DNA of 64,000 bases from Ophioceras dolichostomum (Eukaryota > Ascomycota > Sordariomycetes > Magnaporthales > Ophioceraceae), in assembly GCA_003049485.1 (NCBI GenBank), contig PYST01000125.1, positions 1 through 64,000 on the forward strand. Reading direction: 5' to 3'. Both the position numbers and the translations under genes were made by a program. The notes beneath the pieces were generated by a model that did no database searches, was not told the origin of the DNA, and was given only the letters and a program-made list of their open reading frames with translations. Below, piece after piece: positions 11,238 through 22,806 of the stretch; positions within the stretch are counted from its first letter, which is position 1, and every line of letters begins with the position of its first letter.

Positions 11238-12611
11238 ATGAACCCCGAGTAGTGCGTTTTCCCCCCTCTGCTGCCGCAAGCAAGCTCCTCGCTGCTGCCT
11301 TCCATCCACTCCGTCTACCGTCAAATGAAGTGTGGCCTCACCGCTTGATCGCCCGTCTTCGTGGATTCCGCCGTGCCTGTGCTGACTTTTGAATGTCTCT
11401 ACTTCTTCGCAGAGCTATCTATCCATCCCCTCAACCCTCAATCTCATTGTTTCGGTTTCGCATCAGCTTGCCACGTTCCGCTGTCGGGGGCACTCGACGC
11501 TCTCGAGCCCACTGCCCTCCGGCCCCCCTCCCCGCTGCCATCCACCGCTCATCCTCGCCACGATCTGTGCTGTCGCTGACCTTGCCCGCCGTCGCCTAGG
11601 TACGACTACCTCTTCAAGCTGCTCCTCATCGGAGATTCCGGCGTCGGAAAGTCTTGCCTGCTACTGCGGTTCGCCGACGACACCTACACCGAGTCGTATA
11701 TTTCCACCATCGGCGTCGACTTCGTACGAATCTCCCTCTCTTTCCCGGCGTTCCGTCCGCCTCGTCTATGTCGACCGGCTGGTGCTGATGCTGACACGAC
11801 GCTTTCTTTCTCAGAAAATCCGGACTATTGAGCTGGACGGCAAGACGGTGAAGCTTCAGATTGTGAGGATTCATCTCCCCCTCCCCTATCGCCCGACGGT
11901 CCCGCCGCTCCGCTTCCCCATAGACCAGGAGTAGCATAGATCAAAACGGCGGGAGCGAGCGGAAAGGCTGACAATAGGCACGCGCGTGCAAACTCACCAC
12001 AGTGGGACACGGCCGGCCAAGAGCGGTTCCGGACCATCACCTCGTCGTACTACCGCGGCGCCCACGGCATCTGCGTCGTCTACGATGTCACCGACATGGA
12101 CTCGTTCAACAACGTCAAGCAGTGGCTACAAGAGATCGACAGATACGCCACCGAGGGCGTGAACAAGCTCCTGGTCGGTAACAAGAGCGATATGGCGGAC
12201 AAGAAGGTCGTCGAGTACACCGTCGCCAAGGTAAATAAGTCAAGGGCTTCTTCTTTCCTTTCCCCGTGGCTGCCTGCCTGCCGACCCGACCCCTCTCGAG
12301 AAGTTAGGGAGTTAGCACCGAGCAAGCAAGGATGGACGCCGCACGCACGCCGAAATCCATAGGATTCAAAACGCTGACACGTGACACTCGGTTTTTTTTT
12401 CCCTTCGTTGTAGGAGTTCGCCGACAGCTTGGGCATCCCCTTCCTGGAAACCTCGGCCAAGAACGCCAGCAACGTCGAGCAGGCCTTTCTGACGATGGCC
12501 CGTCAGATCAAGGAGAGGATGGGCACCACAACGACCAACAACTCCAAGCCGAACGTCCAGGTCGGCCCCGGCCATGGCGTGCCTTCGTCCCAGAGCAACG
12601 GGTGCTGCTAA
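11238..12611 (+). CDS. ypt1: Rab GTPase Ypt1 (Rab1)
   Basis: Small GTPase that controls ER-to-Golgi transport and early autophagy on Golgi and pre-autophagosomal membranes. Exons 11238-11248, 11600-11723, 11815-11862, 12003-12230 and 12414-12611 give 202 residues. All signature boxes are present: the P-loop GDSGVGKS, the switch I effector loop YISTIGVDF, WDTAGQE, NKSD and ETSAK. The C-terminus NGCC is the double geranylgeranylation site. The first coding exon is only 11 nt (MNPE), followed by a 351-nt intron with donor GTAGTG. The more usual-looking GTGCGT three bases later would create an in-frame stop, so GTAGTG is preferred. Length and sequence match fungal Ypt1 closely. Confidence 0.97.
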
Positions 12612-14449
12612 ACTCGTTAATTCATTCACTTGGGAGTTTTTTCGTTCTTCTTGCTGTTGTTGTAGTAGTCTTGCTCTGACTGGCTGGTTTCTTTCCTTTT
12701 TCTTCCTTCTTTTTCTTCTTTCTTTCTCTTGGTCGTTGTTGATTGTAGATGAGTGGTAGGTAGGAGGAGGAGCCTGGAGAGGGATAGGGAGAGGGAGAAT
12801 GGGACTGACTGGACGGACGGAGACGAAGAAGACGCAGACAGGCCGCGGGAGAGATAGCATGCAAAGCATTCTGGCAGTGGGCGATGATACTTGGAAGATG
12901 GATGGACAGGGGTTTGAGACAGGGAGTTCTTTGATGGTCTTGTCTTTACACAACTTGGTTTTCTGTCTTTTGTTTTCCGTTGCTTCTCTCTACCCCTCCC
13001 TCTCTTTCATCATTTCATGCCCACTACCTTGTTTGCTACCTACCTACCTACAACTCGTCACGTCGCCGGCGTCTTATTCAGAGAGAGACTTTCGGGATAA
13101 TTTCGTGTTTTTGCTGTTCAAAGTCTGGCTTTTCGCTCAACGTCACTTCTGTCTTGCTCCTTCCCCCTGCCCTCATTCCTACATAATCTCTGCAGACTCT
13201 GTGTATAGGGAACGCCACGACAAGCATCGGGGGTCGCAGAGGGAGGAAGGGGAAGAGGTCAGTGATGGCGATGGGAACCGTGGCCTGTGACTTAGGCGGT
13301 GCACATTTCTCCTTTTCACTTTTCATTATCTTGACGTTTATTGTCTCTCTATCCGTCGCATGTTTCTTCCGTATCCTCGTCATCAACGCGCATAGATGAA
13401 ATGTTCACTTGGATTCTGTTCTGCATCTGCCCGTTGTCCCACTTCACCCAGGAAGCCACCGGGTCGCTCTCATAGTCCAGCGGGGTCACGTGGGCGCCGG
13501 GCATGAGGCCATGTGTGAATAGCAGTCAGGACGTAAATGCGGATTTCACTGACGGCTTCTGTGGCGACTGGGCCGTATAATCATTATCCTGGCGTGCGTC
13601 TTCCTCTGTCTGTTTTAGTTAATCGGAGGATCGGTGGTGGTATACACGGATCTGGCGATCCTCCTGACGGTCCAGTTGACAGCCAGCAGATCATCTCCCA
13701 AAGAACAACCAACCATTCTGTACTCTCGCTCTCACAACTGCTGTGTTGGACATTCCGTTGGGTTCTGCGCAGGCGCGCGGGACGGATGACTCAGGGTTCC
13801 TGATGGCTCACACAGTCTATCACGGGGACAGGCTGCCAGGCAGGCTGGCGAGTGACCACCCATCCCGAGCTTACACCTACACCTACCTAGGTACCTACAC
13901 GTGCCCAAGTCTCGCGAGGCCAAGAAGTGGTCAAATGCCTGTGTGCATGCACCATCAAAGAACAGGTAGTAGTACCTTGGGTATGAGTGCAAGGCTGCGA
14001 GGCAATTATTTCTACCTACCCGGACGCTTTCTAACTGCAATACCTAGGGCCGTCGCGCAAGATAAAGTCTCCGGTGAACAAAAAGAAGAAAAAAAAGCAA
14101 TACCGTTCCGCGCAAGCGACAAAACGGCATGGGGCAATATGCTTCAAGTTGCTGTTTTATCGACTTTCACTTACCCAACTAGTCGGCCGTGTTCGCCGGT
14201 CTTGGCCAAAAAGCAAATGAAGAAAAAAGACAATGGAAGAAGAACCTAGAACGGGATTAAAAGGGAGGGATATATGAAAGAGATAATTATTGCAGCAGAG
14301 AGAGGAGAAAAGACAAAAAATCAAAAGATCCAATTAAGATCTCGTCCCACATAAAGTAGCAAGAATCAGAATATGAAGTAAGCCAACCAGGGTAGGTACC
14401 TTAGGTAGGTTGGTAGGTAGGTGCCTGGTAGGGAACAAGAGAGCCATCC
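12612..14449. other. Intergenic, with one small protein-like ORF
   Basis: This contains the YPT1 3' UTR and a pyrimidine-rich stretch. ACCT/AGGT islands occur near 13030-13045, 13865-13895 and 14390-14420. One short minus-strand frame at 13349-13504 is listed separately. Confidence 0.5.
13349..13504 (-). CDS. Possible 51-residue ORF or gene fragment
   Basis: An ATG at 13504 opens a 51-codon frame ending in TAG. It includes the strings HVTPLDYESDPVASWVKWDN and GQMQNRIQVNISSMRVDDED. Codon use is GC-ending and the composition looks like a folded domain with an acidic tail. An in-frame stop lies six codons upstream and no AG acceptor lies between. It is therefore either a very small gene or the surviving last exon of a lost one. 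I do not recognise a family. Confidence 0.35.
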   Translation of the reverse strand: MPGAHVTPLDYESDPVASWVKWDNGQMQNRIQVNISSMRVDDEDTEETCDG

Positions 14450-17400
14450 CTAAGCCAAACCAAGCCACTTAAGCGCCTTCCGACTATTCCCCTTCCTCGC
14501 CCTCCCCCTGTTCATATAAAGCGGCATTAACCTGCGCTCCTCGAAGTCGTAGTCGCTGTCCTCGGCCGGGTCGTAGTCCTCGAACACCGACTCCGCCCCC
14601 GCGCCTCCGCTTCCGCCGCCGAGGCCGTTCAGGGCGCGAAGCCTGGCTTTAACGCTGCGCGCCGTGCGGGACGTCTTGCCTGACGCGACGGAGGCGCGGG
14701 AGCGTGTCGACGGCGCTGGGGAGGTGGAGCGTGGGTTCTGTGCGTGGTGTGGATTTTGGTTTTGGCTACTGCTGCCAGTGCCGCCGCGGCCGCTACTGGT
14801 GAAGAGGGCGGAGTCCGGCGGCGAGAGGGGCGGGCTGGCGAGGCCGCCGGCTATGCCCATCATCACCGCGGCGGCGCCGGCGTGGCTGGAGTTGAACTGG
14901 CCTGGCACGAGGGGAGGGAGGGGCTTTTGAGGCGGATGGACCCCCGCTGCAACTCCCGCTGCTGCGGTGCGAGACGAAGAGGATGTGGTGGTGGCGGCAG
15001 CGTGGCCATGGTGGTTGTGGTGATGATGAAGATGGTGCTGGTTATGGTGCTTGATGGTGCTGGGGAGGTGCTCGGGCACGTAGAACGGGGAGACGTCGAT
15101 GAGGACCTTCCAGATGCCGGAGATGAAGGTTGCAATCTCGGAGTCGGCCGCTGTAGTGGTTAGGAGGAAGTCAGCTTTAGTGAATGATGGGGGCGCCTCA
15201 GCTGACTTTGACGAGGACTTTGACGAGGATATGGACTTGACGGCCCGGTGGTGAGTTGTGCTGTCGATACTGCTGCTGCGGCCGCCGCCGGCGTTGTTGT
15301 TGCTGTTGCTGTTGCTGCTGCTGCCGCTGACAAGCCCTGCGACCTTGCAAGCGTCGGTGCCGATGAGCTTCTGCAGGGCCAGCACGGTGGCTAGGTGGTC
15401 GTCGGGGTAGTCTAGGAGCAGGAAGCGGACGCCGGAGTGCGCCGCGAGGTATACGTCCAGGTGCGGGATGATGAGGGTGGCTAGCAGGGCAGGGTTCGTC
15501 GAGGGGCTCTCTTGCGTCCGGCTTGCGTGCGGACGGGAGGCGAATGTGTGCATGGCATTGGCGATGAGATACCTGATCATCAGCCGAGGCAAGAGGGTCA
15601 GTTTTTTCTTATCGAACCTAGAAGGGGCCGTTAAGTGGGCGTGTGTGATTAGTTACCTGAGGTCTAGCCGGCCCGTTCGGCTGATGAATCCCTTGGACGG
15701 CTTGGTGCCGAGCTTTTCGACCTGGGCCGTGACGGCAGAGAGGAACTCCCTCTTGACGGCCTTCTCGGCCCCGACAGCAAGGATGAGGTCCAGCTTCATC
15801 TTCTTCCCGCTGCTTCCATTATGCTCACCACTGACGCCCTCGCCGAAGACTGGCCTCCACAGCTCACCCATATCCATGAGCAAAGGGAAATGATTGTGTT
15901 GGTACCCTTGGTCTTCAGAAGGGAAGTATCCGTTGAGGACGGCGCGCAGGGCGCTCTGAATTCCCACGGCCGACTTCTTGCCGGTGATGGAAAAGTCGTA
16001 GAACTTGGAACCACCAGTATCCTGGGAGCTGGCATGAGGCTCCGGAGTTTGCGCCGGAGTTGGAGGCTCGAGAGCAGTGACCAGCCTTGGCGGCGACGCG
16101 ATCCTGCGATACTGCAGCTTGCCATTGCTACCCCCAGGAATGCCTGACTGTTGGGGGTTGGTGCTCTGTGGCCTGAAGGGGTCGTACTCGTCATCGTCGT
16201 CGTCGGCCTGAGGCGGGGAAGGACTCCGGTGTCGTTCCTGTTGCGAGGGAGACTTGTGCTGAACGGACAGTGGCGAAACGGGCGTGGTGGGCGTCGTCGG
16301 GAAATCTGTCAGGTTGCAGCCAAGGCTGCTTCTGTCGGAGGTCGAGGACGGGCACTGGGACTGGGCGAAGGTGGAGACGGGATAGTCGCCGTTCTTGAAG
16401 CCTTGCATGATAGATTCGAAGAGCGCGTGGTGAGTGTCACCCGTGAAGTGGATGATGAGGTCCTCCATGAGGGGCAGCACAGGTCCGAAGGTAGACGCTC
16501 CAGTCCTAGACTCTCCTGTCCAAGAGGGGCTTTTCGAGGGCATGTCGGCAGCATCCGTGCCCTTATCGACATACCGGACTCTTCCCCTCCCTGCGATTCT
16601 GCGAGACGTGGACCGCTGTATGGTGGTCTGGTTGGCCTTGCACACTACCGCTCGACGGAGATCTAGGTGGCTGGGCCTCTGTCGCTGCGATGACTTAATG
16701 CCGCCAGGTACTCCCAGCCACGAATGCCGCCGGGAGTCTTTGTCATCGGGGTTGGGGGAGTCGGTTGCAGCTTTGGCTTTGGCGTCCGTTTTGGCGTCCC
16801 TGACTGGGAGAGGAATCCGAGAATCCAGTGAACCAAGCCTTCGCCCTCCTGCTCTCTCATGGCGAAAGATGCGGTCCAAAGACCGGACCTTCCTAAGAGG
16901 AGTCTTGACGTTGAGTGGGCCCATATCTATGACCTCGGCCTTCTCGAAGACGACATTCCCAGGGCTGAGTGGGGTTTTGTTGTCGAAGACTTCCGAGGTC
17001 GGCGACGAGCCTGGGCCGTCGGAGGGCAGCTTGGGCAGGCTGGATGGTTGAAGTTTCTCTCCACTACGTGATGGTCGACGCGACGGTGCATCCACTGATG
17101 AGTCCCAAATGGTGGCTCGAAACCACAGGCCTTGAGCCGCGTCAGGATCTTCTGGGCTAGAGCTGCTGGCTACGGTGCTCACCGATCCTCCCGTGTACTG
17201 CGGCAGCCCCGATCGGAAGAACAGCGTGAACGCATCTGCCGTTGGGTCTGGGTACGCGTAAACCGGCAAGCTAGTGCTTCGCGGCCGGGCCTTCATCTCG
17301 AGATCGAGAATGGTGTCCTCCTGAAGAGACTCCGTCTCTCTGTCCAGTGCATCTGCCGCCCGCATCGCCTTGGTGATGGGATCTTGCGTTTCAGCTTCCT

Positions 17401-17884
17401 CCTCGTCCTTGGCCCGACCAGCACCGGGTCTCACGCCAGATGATGCACACGATGAAGTGGAACTCGTCCGCTCGTTGACTACGAGTCCTGCCAGGCCACC
17501 CTTGACAAGGCCGCAGAAGACGGCTTGAGCCTCTACATCGTCAATGCCCTGGTGCTGGCGGATGGCTGTGACACAGAGAGTGTGGGCGCTGATGGTGCCG
17601 CCGTTGAGGAACACCAGCCTCTTCCTGGTCGGGCTGGATTCCTTTAGAAACTCAACCGCCAGCTTTCTCCTCGCCGCCGAGGCCTCGTGAACTCTTCGGA
17701 TGAACGATCGTGGATCGAAGGGTTTGTCGCCATGGGAGTGGTTCTCTTCTATGAAGTCCTGGACGCTCGGGAGAGCTAATATCTGAGGTGAAGTAGGCAG
17801 CAGACGGAGTTGGGTCGAGATGACATCAGGGGAACCTTCGAATGCCACCAGGCTTCCGTAGTAGTCAGGAGCAGCCTCCTCCAT
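14450..17884 (-). CDS. Large low-complexity fungal protein, function unknown
   Basis: Two exons, complement of 17884-15657 and 15572-14450, with an 84-nt intron (GTAACT donor, ATCAG acceptor, CTGAC branch site), give about 1116 residues. A shorter intron ending at a TTCTAG is also in frame. The N-terminus (YYGSLVAFEGSPDVISTQLR) starts a conserved-looking region. Most of the middle is Ser/Pro-rich and probably disordered. Ordered-looking stretches are PLMEDLIIHFTGDTHHALFE and KFYDFSITGKKSAVGIQSAL, followed by a region after the intron (YLIANAMHTF...). The C-terminal third has Ser/Asn and His runs and an acidic patch. It resembles fungal proteins loosely labelled 'gastric mucin-like', a name that implies no function. 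The start was chosen at 17884 because upstream in-frame sequence looks non-coding. Confidence 0.75.
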
Positions 17885-18962
17885 CTCGAGCGCTGCAGTC
17901 GTGAGCGGGATGATATCGTCAGCTGTTACAGCAGCTCTCGCCTCGAAGCGCTCAGAAAGGAATTCGGCAAAGAAAACCCCCCAACGCGGTAGGCGAAACG
18001 AAGTGCCACGTTCTGATGAACTTGGTAGGGCCGCAGTGATACACCACTGTCCAGGACGGAGTGACGACAAACGCAAATTAAACGAGCAATGAAAATGCCA
18101 GAGGACCAGCCGCCGCACTGGGGTACGTTCGTAGTGAGATGAGAAGAACCTAAAGCGGGATCCTTGAGGAGATCGCACGGACTTGCCCGCTTCCTTGGAA
18201 AAGACGAAGAAGGATGGAAGAAGAAAAACAGGGAAAGATTACAGGCAGGGGAAGCAAAGGAAGGTTAGAAGAGTGGGAGAAGGGCGAAAGAAAGAACCAG
18301 AGATAGGCGGGCCGTTCGCTAAAAGCGGGTGAACGTCTGTGAGATAGGTGCTACTGACTGTTAAGGGGGACTGGGGGGGGTTGGGGGGATCGGGGGACTG
18401 GAGGACTGCGTGAAGGACTCCCCTCTTGGCAACGGGCTGGCGCACAAGACGATGAGACCAAGAGGGAGGATGGAGAAAAAAGATGGCGGCGGTCTAATAG
18501 TATGTAGCGAGGGATGGCCGAGATGATGAGACTAGTGGTTCAAGTCAAGCCAAAGGGCACTTTTAGTCCACTCAAGCGAGAGACGCCATTGCCTCGGGAG
18601 TTAGGGCTCGGGACCGTTGTCTCTCTAGTACATCAGCTAGAAACCCCCGATTCAGGGGAAAGAAGAAAACCGCTTGTGGGATGATAGAAGGGCAACTAGC
18701 CACGAAAAAGAAGGCCAAATTTGTGTGTTGAATCGAGGTAGGAATCTGCTAGCAGCCTAGAAGACGGGGGAGAAGGGGGGAAAAAGAGAAACAGGGCGTA
18801 GTGGACGCAAACCTGCGATTTCGGCCTGCAGGGAATATCACTTGACAGATACCTTGTTGCTTTTGCTTCTTCTTCTTCTTCTTCTTCTCCCTAGGTGGGA
18901 ACTCCCCCTCGCATGTTTGGCAGAGAAGTGACAGAACGAGATACAGAGAGACGCGAGAGAGG

Positions 18963-19005
<43 letters not shown>

Positions 19006-22000
19006 GATAGCCGCATGAAACACCAAGATGGGTGGCACCCAGACAGTAATTTCTCTCTATCCTCTTGTCTCTCCCAGTACCGTACCTGAACGCTGCTCTC
19101 TTCCTCTCAGCCCTCGTGTTGTGTCGTGTATACACCTCGTGTACACGGTGTACAAATGGTAGCCAGCCAACCTGGCAGCCAGCCTCTCTGGAAGGGACGG
19201 CAGAGAATGGAGGAGACAAAAAAGAAACTAAGCCCCAAACAGTAGCCTGAGGGACCGACGCCGGCTATTTCTCAGATCTCGCTCGCCGCTCTTTTTTTTT
19301 CTTTCCGTCTTTTCCCCTTCTTCCTTAGATTCGGCGACCATGGTACGTCAGCGCTGGTAAGGGAGGGGGATGGGATGCGAAGGGACGATTTTTGGCGCCG
19401 TGTGAAGAGAGAGATCGACCGTCATGTCCTGCAGGGACACTGTCAGCCAAGAGAGAGTCAGAGAGAGGGGACTGGACAGCATGATGCAAGGCACGCTGGG
19501 CTGCTCGGCCGAGTCAACTTTAAGAGGCGCCCGCTAATTTTTTAGGGCATGGACCAGGGGCCCACGCGGGTGCCGTGCCGCTTCCACCGCCCTGGCTTGC
19601 CGACACTTCGCAATAATGATCAGCCCGGATTGAATTTGAGGAAGCCACTTCAAGGCAAACGATAGAGAAAATGAGTGAGCTTCACAAGGGAGATGGAGCA
19701 CGAAAAGCCACCGTAGTCTGGTGTTACGTGTTTCCATTACCCTAGCTGTTGCGTGCTGTGGCAGATTGATCCCTCTCGATTGTGAAAATCATTTTCAACT
19801 GATGTTTGGTCAGTGGTGTCAGCAACCAGTGGTATACAGCGGGAAGTGCACCGCGCTAGACTGGAGTGCAGTACCTAGCGCACCACACCCCTTCGATTGA
19901 GAAACACCAATCCCCGACTCCCACCAGCCCGTAGACGGATGTGCAGTTTGACAGAAATGCGTGCAGCATGCGATGCGAGGCGAGGGAGGGGAGGGACGGA
20001 AATGCCGTTGCACTTCGCATGGCATTCCAATGGACGGCGCCTCTAGTCCAATAGTACCTGCCTGCCCCTCACACGCACGCACACTCACGGGGCACCTATT
20101 GTTGATGCTATGCTACGCACACCGGGGCTCTACCATCCCGCATACGGTGGCATCTTGGTATCTTCTGCCTGTATGTGATAGGAGACAAGAGGGTCCCGTT
20201 GAGCCGTTGGAGGTCAAAGACCTCGCCGGGAATGTTTGCTTGCTTCCCGGCCGGGCCAGCCATCGAGTCCTTCCTTCTTCTGGGGGAGTTTATCTCATCT
20301 CATCCCGGAGTTCTTCCCACCGAGCCCCTGTTTGGTAGACCAGAAGTCCGTTCTCGAAGCTCTCACGACGGTACCTCGGTAGGTACCGTAGGTTGGTTGG
20401 TATCCAGGGCATGTTATGATCGCTCGATTCGGGCCTTGCCCGAGCCGGCTGAGTGAGTGAGTTTCTTTCTCCCTTGCCTGGGAAATGGATCATATCTGCT
20501 TCGCTTTAAAACAGAAACACAGACAGCCTCCAGCTCCCCCCTAATAGCAAAATACCCATTTTCCTGATCACCTATCAGCCTCGAAAATCAGCCGTATTGG
20601 CTGAGGTGCTTCTTGAAACAAAATGAGCCCAAGCGGGAATAGAATAAGAGAAGGAGAGAAGAAAAAAGCGGCACGGGAAGAATCAAAGAAGGGTGGGCGT
20701 GGAACGGAAGGGCGGGCTGCTCTGCTTGGCTTGGTTCCTGGACCCCCTTGCCCTGATCATCGGCCGGGTTCAGGCCTCCAGAGAACTCGGCGAGGACCGC
20801 AGAAAAAAGTGTCCCCGCAACATCAACAAGCGGCGGCGTCTCTTTCCACTCCAGCTTGCTTGCGTGCTTGCTTGTTTAATTCACAAAGTTTTTTTTTTCG
20901 GTCCCGTCCTGCTGCCCTCGCGCTTCGCCCGTCACCAGCCAATGACCGAGGTGGCAGTGGGCAGGAGTGGCCGGATACAACCAGCCCAAAGTAATGTTCC
21001 ACGGCGGCATCTCCACGGTGAGGGGTGGAAAAGGCTTTCCAATATTTCATTTGTCTCTTGTGTCTCGCCTGCACGTTTCCGTCTTGCTCCTATCGTGTAA
21101 TATCCGTTGATCCTACAGGTACAACTAACTGGGTGGTAGGTACCTGCGTGCGATACTCTTATGGTAGCTCCCGTCCCGTCGGCTTTAGAGTTCGTAAAAA
21201 TTAGGCCTGGTTTGAGACCCGGGAAACCGCATTTCTTCTGTCCTCGGTACGCCCGCCGGCGTCTGGTCTATCACGCAGTGGATGGTGGTGACTAGGTAGG
21301 CAAGAAGAACAAGAACGAACGATGTGGATAGAATGCTTTTTTGCCAATTAATCAATCTATATGCTGCAGCCCCCAAGCTCGAGTGTCAGTTTAGTTGAGA
21401 CCGGAGACAAACACGGCCTGAAGTTGTACCATTTTGGTGAACACGACGATGGGGACTCTCCACCGATACCAAAAACACCTTGTTAATCGAGCGATGGATG
21501 GATGGATGTCCTGCACCACTCACTGCCGGACAGACTGGCAGACCAACCCCTTGCCATCCCTGCCCTGTCGGCGCATGGACTTGACACGGCAGACAGCCCG
21601 AAAGCTTCCCCTCTCATCATCCGTCATTTTTCTTTTCTAGAACTCTGCTAAACACACGGCCTAACTGTCGGCTTGCTTTTCATGGCCTATGTGAGGACAT
21701 ATTGAGGGGGACCGTGACCTCGAACCAATGCAACTCGCTTACACGGTGCAGACGTCGTCCGGAAATCGGATATCATTTCCCTGTCAGCTGCATGACTTGG
21801 GGTTAGCATGTCACTTGCAATGTAGGTCCAGAATAGTGTCGTCGGGGAAAAGGCAGGAGACAGGCCTTCGCTAGCTGCCCGCTAGTAACCAGGAGACAAA
21901 AGAAACGCAGACATGTGCAAATGTTCTAACGGCACGCTGCTATACGACGAACATGCCTACGACCGACCATTGGCGTTGGCCGCCCCCTTCCTCTGCCTCC

Positions 22001-22806
22001 TTCCCCCCTTGTCACACATTATTCCCGGCATCACCAGGTTGTCTGTGTCGCCCGCCGTCTCGGTAGGAAACACGAGAGCACCGCGCTGTTTCTTCTTCTT
22101 CCTATCATCCTTCCCGCGCCAGATCGGACCATTGCAGCGGATAGCTACCTTAGTCCTTTTTCTTTCTTTCTTGAATTTGCCCCGAACACTATATCTGTAC
22201 TTTCCTACTCTCCGCCTTGTGGGTTTCCTCCGAAGCACACTCACGCACACTCACCAGCTGTCGACCGAGCTGAGCTGGCGCCGACGGAAACGGGACGGGG
22301 TGACGGGTGCCTGCGTCTCCGAATTTCCACAGGCATCCATCCTACTTCTGCAGATACGGAACAGACGCACTTCGGAGAGAAAGAGAAAGAAGATATGAAG
22401 TTGTAAGGGAGAGAGGGATGGCACGTGGTGCGGAAGAAAGGGATGAGTCAAGTCCTCACGGCTAGCATGTTCAACACGGGGAAGCAAGCCTGCTTGTCGA
22501 ACAGAAGCGCCGTGGATGTGCAGGCGGGTTTGGCATGGCAGCAGCTGAAGACGTGGGCAGGGGACCACCAAAGAGCAAACATTTTTTCTCCTTCTTTTTT
22601 ACCCTTTCTTTGTTCGCTTACTTCCTTGCTTTGCTTGCCACATGGCAATATCCCTGGCATGGCATCGCGCAGCAAGGGACGGACGGTCTCGTGAACCAAC
22701 GACGCACGTGTGATGTTTGCAGACAGTAGAATCTTCTAGGGCAGGCAGCCAAGAACTAGGTAGATGTATGCAAGGGCGATGTCCGCCAACCACTCACTAC
22801 ACTACG
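17885..22806. other. Large intergenic block, no gene recognised
   Basis: About 4.9 kb without a supported gene. The left part is the 5' flank of the minus-strand gene and carries a long GA/CT microsatellite. A 20-bp interrupted palindrome, CGGTACCT-CGGT-AGGTACCG, lies near 20370-20390. The open frames seen are short or compositionally biased shadows. Confidence 0.55.
18969..19003. repeat. (GA)17 microsatellite
   Basis: An uninterrupted 35-nt GA run lies about 1.1 kb upstream of the minus-strand gene that starts at 17884. On that gene's sense strand it is a CT tract, a common component of fungal promoters and 5' UTRs. Confidence 0.95.
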
